A DNA stretch of 64,000 bases from Thermopetrobacter sp. TC1 (GTDB lineage: Bacteria > Pseudomonadota > Alphaproteobacteria > Rhizobiales > Aestuariivirgaceae). Below are positions 18,329 to 27,397 of the stretch, piece after piece. Made by a program: the position numbers and the translations under genes. The stretch spans positions 102,172 through 166,171 of the forward strand of contig NZ_JQKX01000020.1 of assembly GCF_000746275.1 (NCBI RefSeq). Direction: 5' to 3'. Numbering within the stretch: the first letter of the stretch is position 1; every line of letters starts with the position of its first letter. A model generated the notes under the pieces. It was not told the DNA's origin. It did no database searches and saw only the letters and a program-made list of their open reading frames with translations.

Positions 18329-21300
18329 TTAATCGTTGTCCGGCCCCACCGGATAGTTCGGATGATGCGGTTCGGGCTGCGGATGATGCGGCGGCTCCGG
18401 TGTAACAAGCGGTATCTGCATGCAGCCATGTTTCACCGGAATGGTTCCCGGCGGACACTGCGGCCGACGCGGCTTGGGCGGCCTGTGGCGGATGGGAACG
18501 CAGCGTCCGTGAGAAAGCCGGGTTCCGCGCGGGCAATGGGGCTTGCGCGGCGGTTTCGGGCGCGTGCGCACCGGACGGGCACACCAGTAGGCCACGCCGT
18601 TGCGCCGCACCAGCCTGCCCCGCCAGCCGCGCGGAATGGCTTTGCGGCTTGCAAAACGCCGCTCGCCGCGCGCGCAGGAGGGCACCGGCCGCCGCGGCCC
18701 GGGCCGGGCGCACCAGAGCACCTGACCTCCGCGGCTCACCCTTCTCACCCGCCAGCCCGGCGGCACCGCCCGCCGTGAGGCAAAGGGGCGCTCGCCGCGT
18801 CCGCAGGCGATGGACGCAGGCCGCCGCGGCCCGGGCCGGGCGCACCACAGCGTGCGGCCCCGGCGCGTGCGCACCGGGCGCACCAGCCAGCCGGCCGGTG
18901 CATCAGCGCGGGTGCGATAGGCCTTCTCGCCCGGGGCACACCCCTGCCCCGTCGGTGGCTGCGGCGGCTGCGGAGCCGGCTGTGCACAGATGATCTGACG
19001 CGTGCCCGTGCCAATCCGCTGCACCCGCCAGCCCGGCGGCACCTGATTGATCGAGGGATAAAGCCACCAGCCGTTCGGACAGGTAATCGGCTTCACCGGC
19101 GGCGGTGGTGGCGGCGGAGGCGGCGGTGGCGCCTTGCGGCCACAGACGATCTGCCGCCCGTTGCGGGTGATCACCTGCCGCTGCCAGCCCGGAGGCGCAA
19201 TCCAGCCCGGCGCCTGCCGCAACCAGCCGGGCGGGCATTGCGGCAGCACGATCGGCGGGCCGGCCTTGGGCGAGACCACCGGCGCACACGCCCGGTTGTT
19301 GCCGTTGATATCCGGATCAGCAGCATGCTCCGGCATGCCCAGCCGGGCGCAATTGCGCTGTCCTGCGGGCGCCCCCGCCGGCACGAAGATGGAAACCTCC
19401 ACCCACGCCATGGCACCCGGGGCCAGGGTCGTTCCCGGTAGCAGGCAGTCCACCTGCCCGCCCGCTGTCGTGCAGGTCCAGGCGGGGCTGGAGGCACTGG
19501 CCACACCGATGAAGGTGCTGCCGGCCGGCAGGATGTCATTGACGTGCAGCGTACCGGTGAAGGCAGCGTTTCCGGCGTTGAGAACATCCAGCCAGTAATT
19601 GCACACAGCACCGCCGGGTGCGGGCACACAGGCCCGAAGCGTCTTGTGCATCTCCAGATCCGGCCCCGGCGGATAGGCCCAGCCGCAATCGTCATTGTTG
19701 CCGGCCGGATCGGCAGGCACGGTGATCGTGGCGCAGTTGCGCACGATCAGCCCGGGGAAGGCCGCCAGCCGGCGCACGGTGAGCAGCAGGGTCACGCTCG
19801 CGCCCGGCGCCAGGGAGACGGAGGCATTGCTGGCGCAGGAGATGGGCGTGCCCGTGCCGCCCGGCTGTCCGCAGCTCCAGCCGATGGACCCGCCGGGAGG
19901 CGGCACATACTGCACATTGGGTGGCACCGTATCGCTCAAGATGAGCGTTCCGGCAAAAGCGACGCCTGAGACGTTGGTGATGGCAATGCGGAAGGTGCAC
20001 AGCAGATCGCCGGGATTGGCCGGATCGGGCGTGCACATGGTGTCATCTTTCTGGATGCGCAAATCCGGCGTCGTGGGCCACCATGGCGGCGGTGCCCATC
20101 CCGGCGGCGGCAGCCAGTCGATGATCACGTCCCATCCCGGCCAGCTCTCGGCGCGGTCATAGCGGCCGGCATCATCGGTGCACCAGCGATAGATTTCCAC
20201 ATCGCCAACCACCCCGGCCCGGCCGGGATCGCCGAACTGTCCATCATAGTCCACATAGAGCGCCGCCCAGGGCGGTTGATTGCGCGGCAGGGTCAGGCGC
20301 GAATCCATGCCCTGCAGGCCGTGCACCTCCAGCGCCCCGTCAATGGACAGCGTGGCGGCCAGCGCCGGATCGTTGCGCAGATCATCGCCGGTCATCCACA
20401 GCATGCCGCCGCAGGACAGGCCAATGCCGCCGGCGGCATTGCGGTTGTTCCCGGCAAAGCCCACGGCATATTCCTCCGCCGGCAGACGCCAGCCGCCGCG
20501 GCCATCAGGCCGATAGAGCAGAACGCGGGCATTGCCGCCCTGATGCAGACGGTTGAAGGCGGGATCGCCCAAAACAGCACCCCGCTGAGCGAGAATCATC
20601 TCACCCCGAGGCGTGAACAGAATGTCGGTCACCGGCTGCCCGCCCGGCACCTGTGCGATCTCAACCCGGGCGTCAGTGGCAAAATCACCGGTGTTGGTGA
20701 TTCCCACCGACCAGATCTGCGGCCCGTCCTCAACGCTGTAATAGAGCCGGCCGTTGTAATAGGCCAGCGCCCAGATGCGCCGCCTCACATCGGTAAAGCC
20801 CCAGGTGGCGGGGTTGGCGGGGTCAAAGGTGGCCTGCGTGATGTCAGCGGTGACACCATCATCGGCCACGGCAGGCAGCCCGGCCACGGGCCGCCCGTTC
20901 TGGCCATGATCGTAACTGCCGAGGATATTGCCCGCGAGATCCACTCGCCAGATGAGGCCGCTGTCGAGATCGCTGGCATAGAGCTGATAGTGGGCGGGAT
21001 CAAAGGCGACATCGCCAATCCCCGGCCCGGAATTGTTCAGGGTAAGCAGCGGCGTGGCCTGCCCGGTGCGGCCATCGATCTTCCAGATGGTGCCGGGCCC
21101 GCCGCCGGGGCCGAAAAGACCGTCCATGAAACGGGCCTGTGCCTGCCCCGCGGTGAGAACATCCGGCTGGCCATCGCCATTGGCGTCAGGGCCGACAATG
21201 GGCAGTCCATAGAGAGACGTGGCGCCGGCATAGATATTGGGCGGGTCGGCATTGTCCAAAGTCAGGCCGAAAACCTGACCAATGGCCGATGCCGGAACGG

Positions 21301-21598
21301 ACAAGCGAACCGGCGGTGTGATCACCTGCCCGCGCGGCAAAGGCAATCCGTTGAGATTGAAAATCCGCAGCGAGGCCCCGTTCACGTCGATGTAGGCAGC
21401 CCCGTTCTGCACCACCGAGCCGGAAAAGCCGCTGACAACGGCATCACCGGAAAAGATCACCGGCCCCGCTGTCTGGGCCTGTGCCCGGCCCTCAAAGCCC
21501 CGCACAAGAGCCACAGTCACAAAGAGGAGAAACAGAAAAACAGCCGTGGCTTTATCAACTTGCCGCAGTCCTGACGGGGGCAAAAGCGACATGGACAT
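18329..21598 (-). CDS. Large exported protein: propeller-like region, DUF11 repeats and Cys-framed C-terminal repeats
   Basis: A 1089-residue secreted or surface protein of unknown function. A hydrophobic signal segment (about residues 15-40, ending AQAQ) follows the start at 21598, which has AGGAGG five bases upstream. Residues 45-520 contain NHL/SMP-30-like strands such as GTIWKIDGRTGQATPL, GDVAFDPAHYQLYASD and GLIWRVDLAG. Two DUF11-type domains follow, with DLRIQKDDTMC and DLEMHKTLRAC openings and NDDCGWAYPPGPD, as in surface proteins of many bacteria. The last 300 residues are proline- and arginine-rich and contain at least five units of about 40 residues framed by cysteines (PPGWRVRRV...LWCARPGPRR), separated by a polyproline run. 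No sortase or outer-membrane anchor is visible. Confidence 0.75.
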   Translation of the reverse strand: MSMSLLPPSGLRQVDKATAVFLFLLFVTVALVRGFEGRAQAQTAGPVIFSGDAVVSGFSGSVVQNGAAYIDVNGASLRIFNLNGLPLPRGQVITPPVRLSVPASAIGQVFGLTLDNADPPNIYAGATSLYGLPIVGPDANGDGQPDVLTAGQAQARFMDGLFGPGGGPGTIWKIDGRTGQATPLLTLNNSGPGIGDVAFDPAHYQLYASDLDSGLIWRVDLAGNILGSYDHGQNGRPVAGLPAVADDGVTADITQATFDPANPATWGFTDVRRRIWALAYYNGRLYYSVEDGPQIWSVGITNTGDFATDARVEIAQVPGGQPVTDILFTPRGEMILAQRGAVLGDPAFNRLHQGGNARVLLYRPDGRGGWRLPAEEYAVGFAGNNRNAAGGIGLSCGGMLWMTGDDLRNDPALAATLSIDGALEVHGLQGMDSRLTLPRNQPPWAALYVDYDGQFGDPGRAGVVGDVEIYRWCTDDAGRYDRAESWPGWDVIIDWLPPPGWAPPPWWPTTPDLRIQKDDTMCTPDPANPGDLLCTFRIAITNVSGVAFAGTLILSDTVPPNVQYVPPPGGSIGWSCGQPGGTGTPISCASNASVSLAPGASVTLLLTVRRLAAFPGLIVRNCATITVPADPAGNNDDCGWAYPPGPDLEMHKTLRACVPAPGGAVCNYWLDVLNAGNAAFTGTLHVNDILPAGSTFIGVASASSPAWTCTTAGGQVDCLLPGTTLAPGAMAWVEVSIFVPAGAPAGQRNCARLGMPEHAADPDINGNNRACAPVVSPKAGPPIVLPQCPPGWLRQAPGWIAPPGWQRQVITRNGRQIVCGRKAPPPPPPPPPPPVKPITCPNGWWLYPSINQVPPGWRVQRIGTGTRQIICAQPAPQPPQPPTGQGCAPGEKAYRTRADAPAGWLVRPVRTRRGRTLWCARPGPRRPASIACGRGERPFASRRAVPPGWRVRRVSRGGQVLWCARPGPRRPVPSCARGERRFASRKAIPRGWRGRLVRRNGVAYWCARPVRTRPKPPRKPHCPRGTRLSHGRCVPIRHRPPKPRRPQCPPGTIPVKHGCMQIPLVTPEPPHHPQPEPHHPNYPVGPDND

Positions 21599-21728
21599 GA
21601 CCACCTCCTGATCCCTTGGTGGCCGACATACAAGCCCCCGGAATTGCATGCCGTTTCACGATGGGAACCGAATCCGGGAAAGGGATCGGTTTGTAAGCAT
21701 TCCATCACAACACATGACCAGGAGTTTT

Positions 21729-21743
21729 GATGTGAATCACATC
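21729..21743. promoter_or_regulatory. CRP/FNR-type palindrome
   Basis: GATGTGAATCACATC is a perfect 7-1-7 palindrome. Read as TTGAT-GTGA-ATCAC it matches nine of ten positions of the FNR/FixK half-site pattern, and TGTGA...TCACA resembles a CRP half-site pair with short spacing. It lies 131 bases before the large exported protein (minus strand) and 164 bases before the GDCCVxC gene (plus strand), so it could serve either. Confidence 0.45.
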
Positions 21744-21906
21744 GCAATCCGCTTTACGACCAATGGATGATGCCGAGTATCCCCAAGCCGGACGTGCACC
21801 GAGGCGAAATGAGTGCTCAAGAAAAGGTGCATGGCTTGCCTGGGCCATTCATGCGAAACTGAGGCTCATGAAGAGTTTGTCATGAGTTTCAGGAAGGAAT
21901 CAGGCC

Positions 21907-22155
21907 ATGCCGGCAGAATTCACGCCCGTTCTTCACTCCACCATCACCTGCCCGCATTGTGGCCACAAGAAAACCGAGACAATGCCCACGGACGCCTGTC
22001 AGTGGTTCTATGAATGCACAGGCTGCGGCGTTCTTCTGAAACCGAAGGAGGGAGACTGCTGCGTCTTCTGTTCCTATGGCGATGTCCCCTGCCCGCCCGT
22101 TCAGGAAGCGCGCAAGAAAGGCAATGACGAAAACGCCAGCTGTTGCGGAAGCTAA
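21907..22155 (+). CDS. GDCCVxC-domain small cysteine-rich protein
   Basis: An 82-residue protein with an N-terminal CPHCGHKK zinc-ribbon-like pair, a central YECTGCGVLLKPKEGDCC, then VFCSYGDVPCPP. This matches the conserved GDCCVxC small (seleno)protein family, often seen near mercury-resistance genes; here the residue is cysteine, not an in-frame TGA. Twelve cysteines in a cytoplasmic-sized protein suggest metal or thiol chemistry. It ends NASCCGS. No mer gene is nearby, and the next gene (glpX-like) is convergent. Confidence 0.8.
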   Translation: MPAEFTPVLHSTITCPHCGHKKTETMPTDACQWFYECTGCGVLLKPKEGDCCVFCSYGDVPCPPVQEARKKGNDENASCCGS

Positions 22156-22172
22156 GCGCCGTAAAGCAAGGA

Positions 22173-23147
22173 CTATAAAACGGTGTTGCACAGCTCGCCG
22201 TTGTCATCGATGCGGCGCCGGGCGCGCGACCAGCGAACCGTCCGTGTTTTTGCCCGCATGGAGACGGAATGGGTGGAGATATAACCGGGGCGCACGCGCA
22301 CGCCACGCAGCAGTGAGCCGTCGGTGATGCCGGTGGCGGCGAAAATGACGTCTCCGCGCACCATGTCCTTCAGCGTGAGCTTGGCATCGGGATGATCAAT
22401 GCCCGCCGCCTCGATCGCGCGGGCATCCTCCCGGGAGCGCACGACAAAACGCGCCTGCATCTGCCCGCCGATGCAGGCAAGCGCCGCCGCGGCCAGAACC
22501 CCTTCCGGCGCGCCGCCCGATCCCATGTAGATGTCAATGCCGGTCTCTTCCGGATCGGTCACGTGAATGATGCCGGCAATGTCACCGTCAGAAATCAGCC
22601 GGATCGCCGCGCCTGCCTCGCGCACCTCATCGATGAGGCGCATGTGCCGCGGCCGGTCAAGAATGCAGACGGTGATCTCGGAAACCGGCACGCCCTTGGC
22701 CTCGGCCAGCCGCTTGAGGTTCTCCGCCGGTGGCAGATCAAGATCCACGAGATCCTCCGGATAGTCGCCGCCGATGGCGATCTTGTCCATGTAACAGCGC
22801 GGCGCCTTTAATAGTGTGCCCCGCTCCGCCACCGCCGCCACAGAGAGGGCATCGGCCAGATCCTTCACCGCCAGGGTCGCTCCTTCCAGGGGCGCGGCGG
22901 CGATATCCACCGGCATGCCGCCCTGCCCCAGCTTCTCGCCCAGCCACAGATGCGACACCGCGTTGCGGTCGCCCTCGCCGACCACGACCTCGCCGTCAAT
23001 GTCCAGCCTGTTGAGGGCATCGTGCATGGCCTCAACCGCCGCCTTCATCGCCGCGCGTTCATCACCACGGCCCCGGTGTTTGGCCACGGCAATGGCGGTG
23101 GCTTCCGTCACGCGGGCGATCTCGATGGTCAGGGTGCGATTGAGCAT
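22173..23147 (-). CDS. glpX: GlpX-family (class II) fructose-1,6-bisphosphatase, altered active site
   Basis: The class II FBPase fold is recognisable over all 324 residues: RGRGDERAAM near 27, VVVGEGDRN near 57, IRLISDGDIAG, GSGGAPEGVLAAAAL and VIFAATGITDGSLL. In active enzymes the Mn2+ site includes the aspartate of VDPxEGT (Asp85 in E. coli GlpX) and acidic residues in GEGExDEAP. Here these read AAAPLEGA and GEGDRNAVS, so at least one metal ligand is lost. The protein may be inactive, or act on a different substrate. It lies downstream of hom, an order frequent in alphaproteobacteria, 95 bases away. Confidence 0.85.
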   Translation of the reverse strand: MLNRTLTIEIARVTEATAIAVAKHRGRGDERAAMKAAVEAMHDALNRLDIDGEVVVGEGDRNAVSHLWLGEKLGQGGMPVDIAAAPLEGATLAVKDLADALSVAAVAERGTLLKAPRCYMDKIAIGGDYPEDLVDLDLPPAENLKRLAEAKGVPVSEITVCILDRPRHMRLIDEVREAGAAIRLISDGDIAGIIHVTDPEETGIDIYMGSGGAPEGVLAAAALACIGGQMQARFVVRSREDARAIEAAGIDHPDAKLTLKDMVRGDVIFAATGITDGSLLRGVRVRPGYISTHSVSMRAKTRTVRWSRARRRIDDNGELCNTVL

Positions 23148-23242
23148 CTTCTGCTGGGCTCCCTAGCTTTAAGGTCGTATCCTTTCAGATTTCCCTTGCC
23201 AGCTGCCTTTGCATGCGGCATGCGAACGCCGCGCCCTGCTTG

Positions 23243-24580
23243 CTAGAGGCGCTCGATGCGAATCATGCGCGGTTTACCGGCGCATAAGCCTTCCTTCTCG
23301 ATGCGCTCCATGGCGGTGCGCATGGCCTGTTCGGTCGTGTCATGGGTGATGAGAATGAAGGGCGCGGTCTCCCGCGTCTCGCCTTTCGCTTCTCCGGCCC
23401 CGGGCATGAAGCGGGCAATGCCCGGGCCCTTCTGCACGATGCTCTCGATGGAAATTTTGGCATCGGCGAACACGCGCGCGATCTTGGCCATCTCGCCCGG
23501 GCGGTCATAAAGCTCCATGGCCACGTAATAGCCGCCCTCATGCGCCCGCATGCGCGCTCGCTTCAGGGGTGTGAGCTGTTCGGCCGGGATACCAAGCGGC
23601 GGCAGCACGATGCCACGGGCGATATCCACAATATCGGACACCACGGCCGAAGCGGTCGGATGCGCCCCCGCGCCACGGCCGGAGAGCATCACGTCATCCA
23701 CGAAATCGCCCCGCACCTCCACCGCGTTGAACACGCCGGAAATCTCGGCGATGGGCGAGCCGATGGGCACCAGCGTGGGATGTACCCGCTGTTCGATGCC
23801 CTCGCCGGTATCCACGGTAATGCCAAGCAGCTTGATGCGATAGCCAAGCTCGCGGGCATAGCGGATGTCGGCCAGGGTGACATGCTCGATGCCTTCCACG
23901 TAGACGTCGGCGAAGGAAATCTCCGTGCCGAAGGCGAGCGAAGTGAGAATGGCCAGCTTGTGCGCGGCATCGAAGCCGCCGATGTCGAAGGTGGGATCGG
24001 CCTCGGCATAGCCCAGTTCCTGGGCTTCCTTCAGCACATCGGCGAAATCCCGCTCCTCCTCCTCCATCTTGGTGAGGATGTAATTGCAGGTGCCGTTGAG
24101 AATGCCGAAAACACGGCGCACGCGGTTGCCGGACAAAGCCTCGCGCAGGGTCTTGACGATGGGGATGCCGCCGGCCACCGCCGCCTCGAAGTTCAGGGCC
24201 ACGCCCTTTTCCTCGGCAAGGCGGGCCAAGGCGGTGCCGTGATGGGCAAGCAGGGCCTTGTTGGCCGTGACCACATGCCGGCCGTTGGCAAGCGCCACCT
24301 CCACCGCCGCCTTGGCCGGGCCGTCCTCGCCGCCGATGAGTTCGACGAGCACGTCAATCTCGGCGCTGCGCGCCATCTCCACCGGGTCGTCATACCAGGC
24401 AAAGCGTGAAAGATCGTGATCACCGCGCGGCTTGTGCCGCGACCGCGCCGAGACGGCCACCACCTCGATGCGCCGCCCGGCCCGCTGCGCCAGAAGATCC
24501 TGATGCGCCCGCAGAAGATCGAGCACACCAACGCCGACCGTGCCCAGCCCGGCAAGCCCCAGTTTCAATGTTTCGCTCAT
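23243..24580 (-). CDS. hom: Homoserine dehydrogenase
   Basis: Reduces aspartate semialdehyde to homoserine for threonine and methionine. The 445-residue protein has the NAD(P) motif GLAGLGTVGVGVLDLL, the catalytic region FEAAVAGGIPIVKTLRE, NGTCNYIL and FDIGGFDAAHKL, and a C-terminal ACT domain (GYYVAMELYDRPGEMAKIAR) for allosteric control by threonine. I chose the ATG at 24580 (MSETLKLG) with GGAG seven bases upstream over the ATG at 24592. The aminotransferase upstream and glpX downstream lie in the same direction. Confidence 0.95.
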   Translation of the reverse strand: MSETLKLGLAGLGTVGVGVLDLLRAHQDLLAQRAGRRIEVVAVSARSRHKPRGDHDLSRFAWYDDPVEMARSAEIDVLVELIGGEDGPAKAAVEVALANGRHVVTANKALLAHHGTALARLAEEKGVALNFEAAVAGGIPIVKTLREALSGNRVRRVFGILNGTCNYILTKMEEEERDFADVLKEAQELGYAEADPTFDIGGFDAAHKLAILTSLAFGTEISFADVYVEGIEHVTLADIRYARELGYRIKLLGITVDTGEGIEQRVHPTLVPIGSPIAEISGVFNAVEVRGDFVDDVMLSGRGAGAHPTASAVVSDIVDIARGIVLPPLGIPAEQLTPLKRARMRAHEGGYYVAMELYDRPGEMAKIARVFADAKISIESIVQKGPGIARFMPGAGEAKGETRETAPFILITHDTTEQAMRTAMERIEKEGLCAGKPRMIRIERL

Positions 24581-24732
24581 GCCCCGCTCCACCCCTCGCT
24601 CTTCATCCGCGCGAGATTTTCGCCACTCTCAAACGCCGCTTCGCCGCTTTCAAAAACAAACGCCCGTGTTCTGACGTTAAGACGATTCAGCGCCCTGTGA
24701 GCGCTTCTAGACCGATCATGGCCGCTTGTCGA

Positions 24733-25968
24733 TCAGCCGGCGGCCTGTGGCGTTGTCTCCTGCCGGGCCTTATGCCCGTCCTTGCGATAGCGATCAAGAA
24801 AACGCCGGATGTTGCGCGCTGCCTGACGGATGCGCTGCTCGTTTTCCACAAGGGCGATGCGCACATAGCCCTCGCCGTCCTCGCCAAATCCCACGCCGGG
24901 CGAGACGGCCACCTCCGCCTCTTCCAGCAGCAGCTTGGCAAAGGCCAGCGAGCCCATGTCCTTGAACGGCTCCGGCAGCGGGGCCCAGGCGAACATGGTG
25001 GCCGGTGGCGGCGGGATCTCCCAGCCGGCGCGGCCGAAGCTCTCCACCAGAACATCCCGGCGCCTGCGATAGATGCGCCGCGTTTCCTCCACACAGTCCT
25101 GCGGGCCGTTCAGCGCCGCGGTCGCCGCCACCTGTATGGGCGTGAAGGCGCCATAGTCCAGATAACTCTTCACCCGCGCCAGTGCCGCGATCAGCCGTTC
25201 GTTGCCCACGGCAAAGCCGATGCGCCAGCCGGGCATGGAATAGGTCTTGGACAGGGAGGTGAATTCCACCGTCACGTCCATCGCCCCCGGCACCTGCAAA
25301 ACGGAAGGGGGCGGCTCGTCGGTGAAATAGATCTCGGCATAGGCAAGATCGGACAGCACGATGAGATCATGCGCGCGGGCGAAACGGATCACCTCCGCAT
25401 AAAAGTCGAGATCGGCCACATAAGCCGTGGGATTGGACGGATAGTTGAGCACCACCGCCAGCGGCTTGGGCACGGAATGATTCACCGCCCGGTAAAGCGC
25501 GCGCAGGAAAGCCTCGCCCGGTTCGGCCGGCACCTGGCGGATGGTGCCGCCAGCGATGAGAAAGCCGAAGGCATGGATGGGATAGGTGGGATTGGGAGCG
25601 AGAATGACATCGCCCGGCGCGGTAATCGCCTGCGCCATGTTGGCGAAGCCCTCCTTGGATCCCAGCGTGGCCACCACCTGCGTTTCCGGGTCCAGCTTCA
25701 CGCCAAAGCGGCGTTCGTAATAGGCGGCCTGGGCCCGGCGCAGCCCCTTGATCCCGCGGGAAGCCGAATAGCGGTTGGTGCGCGGCTTGCCGACGGTCTC
25801 GATGAGCTTCTGGTTGATGTGTTCCGGCGTGGGCAGGTCCGGGTTGCCCATGCCGAGATCGATGATGTCCGCCCCGTTCGCGCGGGCGCGGGCTTTCAGC
25901 GTGTTGACCTGTTCGAAGACATAGGGCGGCAGGCGCTTGATGCGGTAGAATTCTTCCCTGTTCGGCAT
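24733..25968 (-). CDS. PLP-dependent class I/II aminotransferase (alanine/aspartate type)
   Basis: Fold-type I aminotransferase of 411 residues. Visible are DLGMGNPDLPTPEHI, the substrate loop NRYSASRGIKGLRRA, LNYPSNPT, DLAYAEIYF and the PLP lysine in SLSKTYSMPGWRIGF. It ends with the arginine region GEGYVRIALVEN. The sequence is of the LL-diaminopimelate aminotransferase-like or AlaC-like group often placed before hom in alphaproteobacteria, so a role in alanine or aspartate-family amino acid metabolism is likely, but the exact substrate is not readable. The frame opens at 26022; the ATG at 25968 (MPNREEFY) fits homologues. Confidence 0.88.
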   Translation of the reverse strand: MPNREEFYRIKRLPPYVFEQVNTLKARARANGADIIDLGMGNPDLPTPEHINQKLIETVGKPRTNRYSASRGIKGLRRAQAAYYERRFGVKLDPETQVVATLGSKEGFANMAQAITAPGDVILAPNPTYPIHAFGFLIAGGTIRQVPAEPGEAFLRALYRAVNHSVPKPLAVVLNYPSNPTAYVADLDFYAEVIRFARAHDLIVLSDLAYAEIYFTDEPPPSVLQVPGAMDVTVEFTSLSKTYSMPGWRIGFAVGNERLIAALARVKSYLDYGAFTPIQVAATAALNGPQDCVEETRRIYRRRRDVLVESFGRAGWEIPPPPATMFAWAPLPEPFKDMGSLAFAKLLLEEAEVAVSPGVGFGEDGEGYVRIALVENEQRIRQAARNIRRFLDRYRKDGHKARQETTPQAAG

Positions 25969-26206
25969 GGTCCCGTTCACATCAAGGATCTGGTGGCGCT
26001 GGCGCAATCGGCGCGCAAGCAAGCCTCACATGTCCGTTTCATCACGGCCCGTGTGCGCAACAGCGCACGGATTCGCTCATACCTTCCGGCATATCTAACA
26101 CTCTTGTCTGACACCGCGAAAGGCCAAAAAGCGTACAAGGCCTTTTCGGATCAGCCCGGCGTGCCCGCGCAAGCCCTTGGCTCGGTAATATCCGGAAACG
26201 CTCTTT

Positions 26207-27397
26207 TTAAGACGTGAGAACAATCATGGCAGAAGCCGGCCAGGACAGGACGACCGCATCGCCAATGTCGAAGGCTTCCACCGTTTCCTTCGCCGCGTTC
26301 TGAAAGACCACAGAGATGCGCCGAACTTCGCCCGACTGTGGCAGCGTGGCCTCCACGATCATGTGCGAGATGCCGCCATAATAGGCCCATTCCGCAATCC
26401 GCCCGGTTAAGCGCACATCGGCCTTATCCTGTCCGCCGAAGAGATCGGAATCGGCATCGGCATGATCCCCGGCGCGGGAGATCCTGATTTTTTCCGGCCG
26501 GATCGCTAGGGTCAGCGCGTCTCCCAAGGCCAGATCCGCAGCCTTTCGTTCCGTCACCAGACAGCGCACCGGTAGGCTAAGCGGGCCGACCCCGGGCAGA
26601 ACGACGCGAAGCCCTTCTTCATCCACCTCTTCAAGAATTGAATCGAAGAAATTGATTTTTCCAATGAATTCCGCAACGAACCTGTTGCGGGGCCGTTCAT
26701 AGAGCCCTTCCGGCTCGTCCAGCTGTTCGATGCGCCCGTTGCGCATGACCGCGATACGATCGGCCATGGACAAGGCCTCGTCCTGATCATGAGTGACCAG
26801 CACGAAAGTCAGCCCCAGCCGCATCTGCAATGCCGAGAGCTCCAGCCGCATCTCCTCGCGCAGGCGCGCATCCAGGGCCGAAAGCGGCTCATCCAGCAGC
26901 AGCACGCGCGGGCGCTTCACCAGGGCCCGTGCCAGGGCCACCCGCTGGCGCTGACCGCCGGAAAGGGCATCGGGGCGCCTGTCTTCAAGCCCCTCAAGAC
27001 GCACAAGCGCCAGCGCCTCCCGGACCCGTTCGGCAATGACCGCGCGGGCCAGCCCTTCCAGGCGCAGGCCATAGGCCACGTTTTCCGCCACCGTCATGTG
27101 CGGAAACAGGGCATAGGACTGAAAGACCATGTTCACCGGGCGATGGTTGGGAGCGGTTGTGGTCATGTCCGCCCCGTCGATGAAGATGCGGCCGGCATCG
27201 GGCCGCTCCAGGCCGGCGATGATGCGCAACAGGGTGGTCTTGCCGCATCCTGACGGGCCAAGCAGGGCGAAGAACTCGCCTTCCCGGATGTCGAGATCGA
27301 TGCCGTCCACTGCCGTGACCCGGCCGAAGCGCCGGCGGATGCCGCGCAGCGAGACCACGGCACGCGGCGCATCTTCTCTTGCGGATGCGTGCATCAT
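26207..27397 (-). CDS. Polyamine-type ABC transporter ATP-binding protein (PotA/PotG-like)
   Basis: The ATPase of a putrescine/spermidine-type importer. Walker A is GPSGCGKTT near residue 50, the Q loop lies in VFQSYALFPHMT, the signature is LSGGQRQRVALARAL, Walker B is VLLLDEPLSALD and the switch is LVTHDQDEA. A C-terminal TOBE-like regulatory domain starts at about residue 250. It overlaps the permease gene by four bases. Gene order, minus strand: permease 1, permease 2, ATPase. No periplasmic binding-protein gene is in the window. Confidence 0.9.
   Translation of the reverse strand: MMHASAREDAPRAVVSLRGIRRRFGRVTAVDGIDLDIREGEFFALLGPSGCGKTTLLRIIAGLERPDAGRIFIDGADMTTTAPNHRPVNMVFQSYALFPHMTVAENVAYGLRLEGLARAVIAERVREALALVRLEGLEDRRPDALSGGQRQRVALARALVKRPRVLLLDEPLSALDARLREEMRLELSALQMRLGLTFVLVTHDQDEALSMADRIAVMRNGRIEQLDEPEGLYERPRNRFVAEFIGKINFFDSILEEVDEEGLRVVLPGVGPLSLPVRCLVTERKAADLALGDALTLAIRPEKIRISRAGDHADADSDLFGGQDKADVRLTGRIAEWAYYGGISHMIVEATLPQSGEVRRISVVFQNAAKETVEAFDIGDAVVLSWPASAMIVLTS

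Noticed and set aside
16676..18330. attR copy of the tRNA-Arg 3' end
   Set aside because: I looked for TTCGAATCCTCCCGGGG downstream and saw none, so an intact integrated element is not supported.
24406..26217. 603-codon open frame on the plus strand opposite hom and the aminotransferase
   Set aside because: Rich in Arg, Pro and His with no motif, as expected of a shadow frame in GC-rich DNA.
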